Assembly: GCA_900708905.1 (NCBI GenBank)
Contig: CAADRB010000067.1
Location: 124,001 to 188,000 of the forward strand
DNA length: 64,000 nucleotides
Source of the DNA: Hymenolepis diminuta
Taxonomy: Eukaryota > Platyhelminthes > Cestoda > Cyclophyllidea > Hymenolepididae
Direction of reading: 5' to 3'
The notes under the pieces: generated by a model
What the model was told of the DNA's origin: nothing
The model's database searches: none
What the model saw: the letters and a program-made list of their open reading frames with translations, nothing else
Program-made: the position numbers and the translations under genes
In this document: piece after piece, positions 27,394-39,479 of the stretch
How positions within the stretch are numbered: the stretch's first letter is position 1
Layout of the letters: each line of letters starts with the position of its first letter

Positions 27394-27766
27394 TGTGGGG
27401 TCCACAACGCTAACAAGACTGATTGAATCACGTGCGCTAGAACTCACCACGGGAAGTGCGACCATGTAACCGGTCGCGTTGAGATCAAGCGCGTTCGAGT
27501 GTGCAGAGACATGCCCAACCAATCAGCAATCAAGATCCCTGCAGCCCAGCATGGTTTTGTATTTAATGACTAAGCTTTTACGAAAAAGCAACGAAGTGGT
27601 CAATAAACCCTCTTCACTCAGCATCTTACTGGTTCTTATCATTTTGGGCATAGCTTAGCTAATTTGGGAGTGAATTGGTAATAGAGGACTCTACNNNNNN
27701 NNNNNNNNNNNNCTAGGAGGATTACTTAGGTGTAGCAAAAGAATTATTGGTGTAGCATCCGCTACA
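27394..27766. mobile_element. solo LTR with GGCT target duplication
   Basis: The element begins TGTGGGGTCC and ends CCGCTACA, that is TGT...ACA ends. It is flanked by GGCT at 27390-27393 and again at 27767-27770. Inside are TATTTAA and an AATAAA near 27602, and the block is GC-richer than its surroundings. Length about 373 bases including an 18-N gap at 27695-27712. A four-base duplication fits Ty3/gypsy-type integration. No internal coding region is present, so recombination between two LTRs is likely. Confidence 0.65.
27695..27712. other. assembly gap of 18 N
   Basis: A run of N inside the solo LTR. Its true length is unknown. A single N also stands at 43788. Confidence 0.99.
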
Positions 27767-28120
27767 GGCTACTCTTAATCACAAAGTATAATTGGGATAC
27801 TTCATTTTGTTTAATATATACAGTTTCTAATATAAATACTTCCCCATCAAACTGATACTACTCAGCAAGACAGCCCATAACATATTGTATCAAGACACAT
27901 TTTATCGATGTTTTCAATTGCCAAGATAGCAGAGCAATAATTGGGTAATTCATGTAGTCCGATTTCAGGGTTCTCTTAAATTTAAACCATCCATTTTGTA
28001 AAAATTTCGCTTCTCAGAATGAATGTTTTGATTAGACGCTCATCTTATATATAACTATTTTGGGTCCCTGTTAATACACGCTTAATCACAATCCTGTCTG
28101 CCAAATCATCATCTCCTTTT

Positions 28121-28380
28121 TGAGGTACGACATGATCCATATCGATATCGGTAGCTTCAACATTTCTTATGCTTGTTATCATCACCACTATCGCGATCAT
28201 CTATGCATCCTTGTATTTTTCATTATCGTCGTCATCATCACCATCTTCATCTCAGTCGACCCAGCCCTTCAGTTGAACCTTGGAAATCTCTCCGCCTTCA
28301 ATCACTTCTATAACAGGCTGAACCTAAGGCCTGGTGAAGGCCAGAGTGAGCAAAACAGACAAAAGAAAAGATGATGGATT
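28121..28380 (-). pseudogene. broken Asp-rich secreted gene
   Basis: Minus-strand reading gives a signal-like SSFLLSVLLTLAF without an ATG, then a stop, VIEVIEGGEISKVQLKGW, a second stop and DEDGDDDDDNEKYK. The reading then shifts frame to a Asp/Arg part with SYRYRYGSCR. The order (signal, linker, Asp run, Arg/Tyr) matches the gene at 23747-24076, and the DNA is clearly alignable with 59288-59534. A good TATA box (GTATATAAAA) survives at 28440-28431. At least two stops and one frameshift make a functional product unlikely. Confidence 0.7.
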
Positions 28381-28430
28381 TTACGTGTTTTGGATTATTT
28401 CATTTCTTGACACCACAATCCAAATCGATA

Positions 28431-28440
28431 TTTTATATAC
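28431..28440 (-). promoter_or_regulatory. relic TATA box of the 28121-28380 pseudogene
   Basis: GTATATAAAA on the minus strand, followed by a leader alignable with that of 59288-59534. Confidence 0.5.
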
Positions 28441-30056
28441 CTTCCAGACAGTCAGAAGGTACAAGACATAGTCTTTGCATCTCTGAATACTCACTTTCAA
28501 TAATGCACTACTTTTCACCGTTAACATCAGCTATATTTATAAACTATATTGTGAACTTTCGCAAGCTGTGAAATCACTGAAGTTTTTCAATATTACGGTA
28601 TAACACAAAGAAAAATTTAACATAATGTTTAACAAATTTCACTAGGACTTAAGATACAGCGCTTCGAACATAGAAAACCCATAGAAATTAAATATTTTGG
28701 AGTTTTAAGGAAGAATGAGAAACATTCGTCTCCATAGTTCTTCTATTTTTTCGGCATTACATGAAAATAAATAATGTTTTGGAGAAGAAAAAATGTAAAA
28801 ATCCATCTCAAAGAATACATATTCGACCATTAAAGTCAAGTGTGCCTAGGCTGAAAGATACGAAAAGGTATTGAGTTTAATTAGAATATGTGACCTATAG
28901 CCGGTACGCAATTTAACATTTTTATTCAACGTATTTGCTCAGTAATTTGGCTTCATATTTATTTAAAATTGTAATACTGCGAAATTTTAAAAAAAACTTA
29001 CATACCAAACGCCAATTAAAATCACTAATAAGGAAAGTAATATTGCATAGTGATTAAGATAAAATCAGCCAAAATCTTTTCGATATGAGAAAATGCCATC
29101 TATACATTTTGCCGCTTTCAACAGATTAAATTTTTATAGTTAGCAAACTCTATCCACATTAGCATGCTGAGTAAGAACTTTGACTAACTGTTTGTTTGGT
29201 TAAATGGACATTCTTCCATCCCCCAGACGTCATAGAATAATTCTTAGGACTCATAATAACAGAGATCGAAAAGCCATGCAGAAGACATTTACACGGTACA
29301 TAGTGTTTTAATTATGAAAATAATACTCATAGAACAATATACACTGAAGTTAAGGCGGGAGTTTGCATTGATTGAGGTCATTATGTACATAGATATGATT
29401 ATTGGGTTGAACTAGGAGACCTAATTAAGACATACAGAACATGGGGAACAAGAGAGAGATATTGCCACAAAGCAGGACATTCTGGTACCGGCTGGTTCAA
29501 AACCTGACTGACAAAAAAATTCTCTATGGCTTAATTTCATTTATCTATGTAAGTTGTTAAAGGAGATATGGAGAAAGCTACACAGATCGGTATCTTGCAT
29601 AATTAACCGTGCTGCAAATTGCTTGTTGTTGTAAAAAATTTAGATTCAGGAGTTTATCGGTAGGAACTGGAGATAAGAAACAGGACTGCCAAATTGACTG
29701 TTTGCATACCATATTCTTAACTAAGATTTTAAAATAGAATATGAATATCATATAAATAAACTGAGTCCTGGATTTAAAACAGGGTACAAAAGGAAAGTTC
29801 CATCTAATCGAGGGTCTACCATCTCATCCAAATAAAACCTGCTGCGGTAAACCTAAAAACCACCATAACTCATTCTAGGAATAAGAAAAAGCTTGTCAAT
29901 CTGTATATACTTTAACAACGTCCCGTTTCTAGAACTAACATGTTGATTACATGATCCCTTTCAAATTGACTGCCAATGTTAATGCTTTTGACGGCGACTG
30001 AAACTATCACCCCATTTCAAGACACCTAATGTTTTCTCGTAAACTTTAAAAATTTT

Positions 30057-30290
30057 ATGGTACGAATCAAATTCAACACTGTTCTTACTATTATGGTGCT
30101 TGCGCTGGCAACGATCACAGAAGAGGACACGATCAATATTGTGATGATAATGACCGTGATGACAGGTACAGAAGGGACCATTGACGTCATAAACGCCATG
30201 GGGATCACCATTCTTCCTACCTCACTGCCAGTCCCCATTGGGACTTTGCTTTTCCCGAAATGGCCGTTTAATCAAATTTTACTACTTTAA
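30057..30290 (+). pseudogene. frameshifted Asp/Arg-rich secreted gene
   Basis: The ATG at 30057 opens a signal peptide (FNTVLTIMVLALATI). The continuing frame loses all family character, while the next frame reads HDQYCDDNDRDDRYRRDH, a typical family segment, then TGA, then more His/Arg sequence ending at TAA 30269-30271. A one-base shift near residue 18 explains this. No TATA box is evident upstream. An intron is an alternative, but no GT-AG pair fits. Confidence 0.55.
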
Positions 30291-31209
30291 TTTCCATTTA
30301 AAATGTTAGAAGTATATTTAATGTTTTCTGATACAGTAACATCAATTAGCATGGCATAAGTGTCAATATGATACTTATTTAACTTTGAGTAACTGTGTTT
30401 GCATTTAACAAGATGTACTTTAAGAGTGGGTTTGTCCAAACTTTAAAACATCTTGACCATGCATTTTGACACAACGCTAAAGTGAAAATCCGACTGGTTA
30501 TGGCCTAGGATGCTTTAATAGGGATGAAAAATGAAGACAGAGTATAATACGTTTGAACTAGATGTACTTAGACTTCGTTATGAAAATCACTTGCGTGGTA
30601 ATCACACAAAGCGTCTGAGTCATGTCTCTGTGAGTCAAGGGAAACTTGTTATACATATGGGAAATCAAATAAACGTCAGTGAATGAGAAGGGGAAGCGTT
30701 CGTACTTGAGGGGGACGAGTAGATGCAAATAATACGATTTCGTTTATTAATGCACCACACTGACCTGAACAGATTCAAATCAGAATTCTTTTAACATTTT
30801 ACCTAATCTATATATAATATAAATTGGTTTATATGAAATACAATCATTTGGAGGGAAATGTGATTTACTGTAAACAGGCCGTTGTGACCGCCCTAAAATT
30901 AAAGATACCGAAATGTTAATACCATTATATTTGAATGTCGCCTAGAAAAGCATTAAACGCCATTAAACTTTATAATCGTAAACATTTCAGATGGCGCACA
31001 GTCTAATAAATACAAAGAAAATTATCGAAAAGCGCATAAGTGATGGCTGTTTTCAAAGTTACTAATGCAAAAATGACTTTCTAATAATGTAATAATATCG
31101 GTCAAAGAATAAAAACCTGAGATTCAGTGACGCTAATAAATTAAATAGAAAAATCACCTGCATTCATCAACATTGGTGAATAAAATCATATTTACAACAT
31201 TTCGGCTAA

Positions 31210-31255
31210 TATATAAGCTGGAAATCTCAGTTTATACCGGCTAACCGCACTGAAG
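31210..31255 (+). promoter_or_regulatory. orphan promoter with short first exon and donor
   Basis: TATATAAG at 31210-31217, TCAGTT (arthropod initiator-like) at 31227-31232, then CTGAAG followed by GTAAGAAG, a strong donor at 31256. This is the spacing expected of a promoter and a non-coding leader exon. I could not find the coding exon it would serve; a small candidate AGGGGCCACCACTAACAATA lies at about 31382 after a CTTTTTAG acceptor. Confidence 0.4.
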
Positions 31256-32524
31256 GTAAGAAGACAAAAACCTGTGAATATATTTCTTGTTGCTAATAAC
31301 CGACATTTAGTGCACTTTCCCTCTGGTCGTATTAAGATTTCCATCTTTTACCAAAACTAATATCCTTGACGGCTCTTTTTAGAGGGGCCACCACTAACAA
31401 TACAGTAATATGAGGGAATTTTACATTTTAAAAACGAAAACTCTTAATTTCCAACCTGTGGTGACCATTCTGCACTATTAATTCTTTTCCACATATTCAT
31501 GTTATTCCTCGGGTTACTTTGGATGCATGTTTTATAACCTTCCATCATAGCTAAACATTCAAACGCACAGGAATTGAAATTTTATTATTAGGTGCATGTT
31601 CTATTAAGAGGGAATTGTGGATTAGGAAGTAGAAGTGGCAGTTAAGGAAATAGAAGAACCCAACTTCATCTGAGCTCCAGAATTATCAGGTCAACTGATG
31701 TTCCAAGTTAAAGTCTTTCAGAATTATAGTTATTTTTAATTATCTTACTCTTTATTGGGCAAATCTAGAAAAAATTTTCATATGATTTCGAAGCCAGTCT
31801 TTTTTAACATTATTCGCTTAGCACCAGTTCATTGGAAAAAGAAAACTTCCATTCGACAGACCATTGTTGGGTTTGTGGCGGTTGATCCGCCAATGTCATC
31901 TCATCTCACTGTCATTTGCAAAAAAGAGTGAATGACACCGAGAATCAACATACGTAATTTTTCATTTACGTGCACCTTTAATGCGAATAATAGAATTCTT
32001 TGTAGAATTCACCATCCAACTTCTGCCTTCTTTCTTGGCTTGCTATCTTGTATTAACTAACTCTTTTATGTAAAGATCTAGAGACACCTGTTTCTGTTAA
32101 GTGGGCTTTCAATGACTTTTCTGTATGAAAACCTGACCATGGATTCAATCTTTACCTTTGTAGTTGTACAGGAAGTTTTCTCAGAGGGACTTTTCCGTTA
32201 GAACTTCGACGTTCATTTATCTCCTGTTGTTTAATCCCAACATCATTCTTGAAAAGTGCTCTGAATAGCCTCAAATCTATTATCATCCACTATACGATAG
32301 ATAACTGCAGATAAACGGTACAAATGGAGTATTTTCATACATTTTTTCAAATGTCATTACTCGAGTTTTAATCAGTAAAACTGTCAGTATTTAATTTTGC
32401 AACATCATCAGCCGGACCTTTGTTTTCACTGCGGAGCCAAGTAGGTAAAAACGTATTCGATTGATTTTGTAATCATTTATTAGGAGAAATTATTGGTCCG
32501 GATCTGCACCGACTTATATTCAGA

Positions 32525-32790
32525 CTGTTTTATCATAAGCCATTTTCATCGCATATTTATCAAGGATAGTTTGAGGCCTTCGTTGAATCTATTCAATCTC
32601 TCCAATTGATTAAGTAAAAAGGCATAGCTCATCTACATGTTTAAGATATCCAATAATCACTCAAAGACCTAGGAACTCATTCCGTTGACTTTCAAATCCT
32701 CGCAGGCTGCATATGCGTCACATAATATTAACTGATTTACTCTATTGAAGGCCTTCATTAAATCCCTGTCTGACGCCTCTCGCCAAAGTA
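32525..32790 (-). mobile_element. degraded LINE reverse transcriptase fragment
   Basis: Minus-strand reading gives DLMKAFNRVN (near 32765-32731), then HVDELCLFT in place of the F/Y-A-D-D active site (near 32640-32613), then SIGEIE, IQRRPQTILDKYAMKMAYDKT (positions about 32600-32535). This is the usual order of a non-LTR retrotransposon reverse transcriptase, with sequence lost between the first two blocks and stops throughout. The second active-site Asp is Glu. Extent on either side is unclear. Confidence 0.6.
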
Positions 32791-32799
32791 GACTTTCAT

Positions 32800-35300
32800 T
32801 CAAGTTTCTAACACGGCCTTTCAGATTTTTAAGAAATTATCTAGTGCAAATGCAATGTATGTTTATTCAACTCAGCTTCCATGCATTTTTGTAACTAATT
32901 AGTGTGTTAATTGATATGTTTATAGTTCTTCTGCTTAGTCACTACCAGAAAATTAAACGTTTTAGATGACTTCCACTCTCACAATAATAATTTTTTTTCG
33001 GTTTATATACAGCAACATGGAACAGGTTGAAAAAGGGAACATATAAATTTCAAATACCAGTAAATTAATTAGAGCCACCTACGACAAATAATAATGACAT
33101 TTCGTGCATTTTTATTCTCATTCACAGAATCGGTTTTTCTCCCAGATTTTAACTGTAATATAATGGATATCATACTGACATTATAGGGGACAACAAATTC
33201 TCCTTCATCTCGTATACTGCAAAGTAACCTTGAATTAGCAAGAATTTAATGAAAGCTCATATTTGGTAGCGGAATCTAAAAAATTTTCATCCGTGCGACG
33301 TCTTCCTCCTGAAGTCCTTGACTCCTGATACTACTAGTTTAATACTACTTACTACTCTGGCAGCCAGAGTACACAATAATCTATTTTCAGCAACATTAAT
33401 ATTGGCAGCCAATTAAGATTTTATTTGTACCGACAGTACTAACAGACTATTTTTTATCAATTCGGCAAAATATAGAGTCTTATAAGCATGATTTAGTTAA
33501 ATGCTTCGAAGAACTAACTATTATAAGATATTGAATAATTTGAATGACAACAATTGTCTTAGAAGACGTTTTATCTGCTGTTTGACTATATATATTCTTA
33601 CTCTTTCATTTTTCTTATTAATAATGATCAAAAGAGATTTGTCATCAGTTAGTATGTATCTATCTTGTACTAACAATCTCTTTAGTCATTTGACGCATTT
33701 CGGTAATTTTATTATTCCTAACTTTTAATATTATAGAAGAACGCCAGATTGTTTCAAAATGATTGAATTCGAATTCAACATATAAATGAATGGCTTCAGT
33801 AGAGATCTTGGTTAAATAGTCAGAAATCTAAATATTTTATTTCAGTAATTCACATAAAGAAAATCTTGCTTAGAAACCTTGAAAAACTTTTATTTTTGGG
33901 AGGTAATATTACTCTCACAATAAACTTTGCTGGAATTTAAGAGTATGAATACTTTATACTTATTTTGAACCCTTATAGCATAACACTACCAGCCTGTTAC
34001 GCATGAAATACTTAACATCAATATTACGCAAATTGAGGACGTGGTAAATTTAATAAGTACCTAAAAATCCGAACTCAAAATACTCACTTACTTTTTTAAA
34101 TAGATCATGAAACATATTATATTATAAAAGTACACGGTTAAATTAATTTCATATTTACTTTCCATTGACCTTACCCGTATCTCTGTATCACAGCGTGATT
34201 CGAGATGCATCTTCTATATTGAGTGAGTAGACTGATTAACCACACCAATTAAGGCTGGCTATTAAAGTTGATGGTAGAATTTGAGTTCATATGAATGAAT
34301 ATAATTTCTGTAAGATGTATAAAACCTGAAAATGTTATCAAAGGAATATTAAAAAATATTGAGGAACATAGCATTATTAAGTATGAAAAAAACTAGGATC
34401 AGACGATTTTTAAATATCAGTACGATAAATTTGTCATTAAATGAAACACTTTTTCTCGAAAATGTAATTAAAAAGATACAAATGAATGCAGATCTTCGTT
34501 GAACCATCTATTATAGACTTTCATCAGACATTCTTTGGAGCTAAGCCTCAGCAGAACTTAACTTGTTCTTATATCTTTGGCCAATTAATTCTTACCAAAA
34601 CAGGTGCCGATTACAAGATTTGCTGAAAGACAACAGTTTTAACCTTCAATTTTCTCTCTTTACAGTGGTATTAATATTATGCATATCATACCTTTATTAA
34701 GAGATTATCTTTCCATCCATGTAGACTAAACCCTTAATCTCAATATTAATATTAAGTATAGAAATTAACTATTTATAGACATTAAAGAGACATGCATTTC
34801 CTTAACCTTTTCTTCCATCATGAAATTATGAAATCATTTTTTGAACTAATGAACAATCTTATACGTTGAACAGTCTTTCTGAGGCAAATGAATATCGTGA
34901 AGGAAAGCTCTAACATCTCTTCCCCTTTCTACTGCTATTTTTATGCATATTTCGGGATTGTTAGCTGAAATTACATTATTAACAAACACATATTTACATA
35001 AATATAAATTTATACGATATCTTAATTAATATATAAATTTTTTATTGTTTCCGAATATTTCCTTAATTTAAATGTGGAAATTTTTGTGAAAATGAAATAT
35101 TTTATTTGTATTTTTGACGAGTATTCTGTTCTATTTAGGATACTAGAGAATTAAGGGCTACAAACTAATTTTAAACTTTTGAAGTCTTCCTGTCGATTAG
35201 TTTAAAAGAGTCTTACAAAGAACACTTATTGACTTAAAACTACAGACTTCAAGCTCTTCCGTAGCAGAATCGAATATGACAGAAATATATTGCATTTCCA
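32800..35300. other. AT-rich intergenic
   Basis: A 75-codon frame at 33501-33728 (+) has one hydrophobic stretch (FICCLTIYILTLSFFLLIM) but otherwise looks like AT-rich chance sequence. Confidence 0.4.
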
Positions 35301-35302
35301 TA

Positions 35303-35308
35303 TTTATT
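35303..35308 (-). terminator. AATAAA of the 35387-35932 gene
   Basis: About 79 bases after the TAA on the minus strand. Confidence 0.55.
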
Positions 35309-35386
35309 AATTAGAATATTAATAATATAAAAATTTCAAATAATTAAAATGCTAAAAAATTATGCTAACTAATCCACTGGGTAGAA

Positions 35387-35932
35387 TTAATTATAGTCAA
35401 CGATGTTTCGAAGAAGCTGAAGGAACCCAAGGTCGATTCCATGTCGAAGATATCTCAAAAAGTCGTCGTGATAATTTCTTGACCTCGGCCAGTAACGTCT
35501 ACCCGGGAATCTTCTGCGTGGAGGAAAAGGTGGTGGATAAGGGGGACCGGGTCTGAAGCCCGGTCCTCGTCTGTCTATAGGACCATCAAATGGATCATCT
35601 CGTCTATCTGGAAAATCATGTCGGCGATGTTCCCTACCAAAGTCTCTATCAGCCCAATCTTCATAGAAGCCGGGATTATATGTGAGACGTCTTGGAGGTC
35701 GTCTTTCCATGTCAAAGTCTTCCTCTTCCCTTCTTGGTTTGTCGAGTCTTCGTCTTCTTTCTGGCTTGGGTGGGGGTGGAGGTCGTCGATCCATCATTTT
35801 TTCTTCATCATTTTGAAAGTCATCAATGCAGTCTATGTAATCGCAGTGTTCTATAGGCGCCGCCTTGATAATGCATGTTGATAGAACTATCGTGATTAAG
35901 GTGATAAGACAGATTCGAAGTCGTTTCATCAT
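35387..35932 (-). CDS. secreted Arg/Pro/Asp-rich protein, 181 aa
   Basis: The frame is open upstream to 36094, but I start at the ATG ATG at 35932. It gives a signal peptide (LRICLITLITIVLSTCIIKA) and lies about 45 bases after a TATA-like TATATTAAA (minus strand, 35985-35977). The mature protein begins with a CDYIDC pair and a polyproline run. A long Arg/Asp/Pro region follows with repeated RRPPR and DRRD motifs, then PPYPPPFPPRRRFPGRR. It ends in a likely amphipathic helix (FLRYLRHGIDLGFLQLL). AATAAA lies at 35308-35303. Expected to be secreted; the cationic Pro/Arg part resembles disordered salivary or matrix proteins, but no family was recognised. Confidence 0.8.
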   Translation of the reverse strand: MMKRLRICLITLITIVLSTCIIKAAPIEHCDYIDCIDDFQNDEEKMMDRRPPPPPKPERRRRLDKPRREEEDFDMERRPPRRLTYNPGFYEDWADRDFGREHRRHDFPDRRDDPFDGPIDRRGPGFRPGPPYPPPFPPRRRFPGRRYWPRSRNYHDDFLRYLRHGIDLGFLQLLRNIVDYN

Positions 35933-35976
35933 CCACCCCTTTGGCTGTACCGTGATAAACAACATTAACTTCTCCT

Positions 35977-35985
35977 TTAATATAA
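35977..35985 (-). promoter_or_regulatory. TATA-like box deciding the start at 35932
   Basis: TATATTAAA on the minus strand. It lies inside the longer upstream open frame, so transcription from it favours the ATG pair at 35932. Confidence 0.5.
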
Positions 35986-36450
35986 GCGCATGACCTTCAA
36001 GATGGACCAATACTGAGATATGATGATAATGTGTTTGAGGTTTCTTACATCTGCAAAAATGGCTTACTCTTATTTGAAATATTGTGATGTTCAAAATTGT
36101 GGTTTATAGAGCATGCTTTTGGAAAATTCTAAAGAAATGATTCAGCGGTCCCAGTCAACAAATTTAGTCTTCCTTTAAAAATTTACCATCGCATTTGAAA
36201 AGAAAACCCAGTTTTTATTCTAGAATAATTATGAAATTCCAATTGGAATCCTTTATTGGAGATTTTCATTCCACCAAATTATCAAAAATATCAAAATATT
36301 TATTTTTGAAAAAAAAACTGCTAAAAGTATAGGTATTTTTTAATCTCCGCTGCAGGCCGATTTTCCTTTTTTGTGGTAGTTATGAAACTTCATTAGGACT
36401 AGTAGACAATAACTAAATGCGTTAAATATAACAAAAGTCTACTACAGTAA

Positions 36451-36724
36451 TTAAAGAAAGGACAAATTATTATCGCAAGAATCGCAATTATAATAGTCAT
36501 TCCAGTAATTTTTGTACTGCGATGTTCAGGGGACTTTCATCCTTGTTCCGATCATTGTAATTGTCCCAACCATATTTCCCGTCGTCTTCACAGTTATCCC
36601 CGTCATAACAACCACTCTCAAAATCGTCATCTTTATCTCACGACCAGAATTTCAATTGCAGTTTTGCTTTCAAATAGTCTTCCCCCTCTGAAGTGCCTGT
36701 GAATACAGCTACCTGGAAAAACAT
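36451..36724 (-). pseudogene. broken Asp-rich gene near the 35.4-35.9 kb gene
   Basis: From ATG 36724 the frame reads MFFQVAVFTG, a linker EGEDYLKAKLQLKFWS, then TGA and DKDDDFESGCYDGDNCEDD. It later shifts into another frame with KNYWNDYYNCDSCDNN and ends at TAA 36453-36451. The linker plus stop plus Asp run aligns with 28121-28380 (KVQLKGW, stop, DEDGD). The Cys-spaced acidic tail recalls exon 2 of the 8970-10371 gene. One stop and one frameshift are visible. Confidence 0.6.
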
Positions 36725-36729
36725 AACAC

Positions 36730-39150
36730 ATTAATTTTTCTTGATTGGATGTTTAGTCTCAAAAAGTTCTAACCACTTCTGGGTATTTTACAAAGAAAGC
36801 AACAATTCTCTTAAAATAGAACATCATATGTTTATAATTTTGCTGTTTATTTGAAACAATGGAATTTCTGCCTAGACTGTTATTACCAACATTTTCCATC
36901 AATTATTTTGTGTGAATGGCAGATAATTTGAAGATAAATGAATGAATTTTTGATGCCTGCATAATTTTTTGACATCCTCAAGTTCTTCCGTTGAGCACTG
37001 GCCTTAACTGCCCATCCCGTGTTAACTAAGACTCTTAACCGCAGCATCACTAACAAATGAGAAAGTTAATCAATTTCACTTATCTAAGCTATATGAGTAG
37101 TTTTACTTTATCAATACTAAAAGTTTAAGATGATTTTATTTCCATTTTACTGTGCCTGGCAGCTGTAGAAATAACATTACTCGATAAAGTGTCTAGTGAT
37201 ATTGAAAAGCAAGCGAAGATTACATAAGTAGCAACTTACAAATATTTCTCTTACAATTTTAAATTAAAGATCTAAAAATACTAAAAAGTATGTATGCTTC
37301 ATAAATTTTCAAAATCGTCCTGGTATATGAAACAAAATGACAGTTTCTGAAGTAAAATTCTTGAGCAGTAAACAAACCGCTGACAAATTATTTCTAGGAC
37401 TTTACAAAGATGTAGCTGCAGCATCCGATCCAGTTAACGGTTTTCTATGTAGCATTATTTCAATCCGCCTATTCAAAGCATTTTAAAAATGATAGCGGAT
37501 GATATTTCTAGAGATTTATCACAACAGTTTCTTTCGCATTACTATCAACTTCTGAGCAAGAAATAGCAAATATATTATGTATTAGAATACCTTTTCATGA
37601 GTTTGAAAACAAACTATTAAGGTATTTTACTTCTTTATAAACAGTAGGTTAAAAACAATGTCCGACATCAGCTGGCCGCCCATGATTATGGGAGACAAAC
37701 CACTACTTTAACCATTGGTCAGGACCCTTGAAACTGAACGGAAACCAATGTCTTTTAAAAATCAGATATGAAATCCTACAATTTTAACTTTCGGAATATT
37801 TGGATATGACCAAATGAAAGCGATCTATTTAGTAAATCTAGAATTCAAAGGAACTGTGACGTTTTCTATGTCATAGTTTTTATTCTAAACTTTCACTTAA
37901 CTTTTACTTGATTTTTGGTATTTTCCGCACTGAATGCTTCCATTTTATTTCAAATTTAAGAGTTTTTATACTTTGTCAAGGAAAGCAATGGCAAACTGTT
38001 TCGGTAGCTTAAATAAGTTAATTCTAGAAAGAAGCCAAGCTAAACTCTTCAATTATTTAAAATCTTTTGATATTATTTCTTTATTAGAATTCAATACGGT
38101 AAAATTGAAGATTTTATCAACGGCATTTTTAATACCAAAACAGTTATATTTTTGACAACTCTTATTTAAATTAAGGCTATATTACAACAAACAGAAGTTA
38201 AAGGATTAAATACCTCATCGACTGTTGACAAGCATGACTCAGATAACAGAGGAGCTTCGTCTTTGAGTAGACAATTCAAAAGCCACTGTTGCATTGGATT
38301 GTTCTATTAGTTTGCCCCTGATATCTTGACATTTATCTGGAAAATAACTGTTATCTCTTCTGCACTGGGTTGCCATTTGATTGACATTTGCCTGATAAAA
38401 TCTTGAATCCCTTATATAGTTTTTTTTCTAATGATAATAGTTGTTATCTACCACGCACGCTGCTATTGGAGAATCGGAAGTACTCTCAGATAGCAACATC
38501 TCCAATCAGTACGAAAGCAAACAGATCAATCAAAGCTGCATGAAAGAAAAGTGATTAAGAGGAAAATGCCATAGGAGAGAGTAACGGCCATTGAGTATTA
38601 TTAGGAGCCAAAAACGGAAATTTTATTTAAATGTCTTAATTAGCAATTTCTAACTCAGTTTTAATCATATATACTTTCTATGTTTTCTTTTCAAGCACAC
38701 GATACTTGTTATTTTTTTAAATAATTTTTCTTGAGTAAATGCTACTATAACAAGTTTTTTTGGATACAACGAGTGCGTAAAGAAGAAATGGCCATGAAAT
38801 CACTGGTCTGATTTTTTGAGCTGCTGGATGAGTACTTTCACATATTTATTCTAAAATGAAGGGTATTCAACAAAATGAAGAAAAAATGTTTCTGGAACTG
38901 TGACCTCCAGAACTAAACACTACAATTTGAAGATGAAAAATGTTGTAAAATGCAGTAAAGTAACTATAAAATCACACAGAGCTCCTTCTCAAGGTACTTG
39001 GATTTGAAAGCTATGCATTCTGCTGTTTAAATATTATTATTAATTAATTAGTATCAATTAGCGTTTTATGTTATTCCTCATCAATAACTCAATTTTACTG
39101 AACTTTCTTAAGGACATTAAATAGAACAGTTCGCGGAGGCTTACTTTTCT
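36730..39150. other. AT-rich intergenic
   Basis: No supported feature. Confidence 0.5.
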
Positions 39151-39215
39151 ACTGTCGTGATGTCGGGAATTGATTACGTCAGAGTGGAATCATTCTGGTT
39201 CCATGTAGCTGAGCA

Positions 39216-39223
39216 TATAAAAG
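39216..39223 (+). promoter_or_regulatory. TATA box in a GC-richer island
   Basis: TATAAAAG followed by a GC-richer stretch and a 52-codon frame from ATG 39320 to TGA 39478 with no recognisable domain. It could be an LTR or the promoter of a short RNA; no target duplication was found. Confidence 0.3.
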
Positions 39224-39479
39224 CACCCGTCCATTTGGGAAATTTACGACGTTAAGGAGGGAGAATCATAGAGCCTTCGTCTAAAGCACCCTGTCCTGAG
39301 CTAACCTGCCCGTATTAAAATGCTCCGCTGTGTGACAATTTCCCCTGATTTTTGGACTCCCGCTGGTTCCCTACGTTCCCCTTTGACTGTGTCCTTATCC
39401 AATCAAATTATCGTGTTCGAGTGTTTATTTACGATAGATGTGGCCGTTCAAAGTTCCGCACGGTTATTGTTTACATGAA

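Noticed and set aside
35388..35932. Plus-strand frames at 35362-35556 and 35618-35881
   Set aside because: Shadows of the minus-strand Arg/Asp/Pro-rich gene.
35933..36094. Upstream extension of the 35387-35932 gene to 36094
   Set aside because: It would hide the signal peptide and crosses a TATA-like box; the ATG pair at 35932 fits better.
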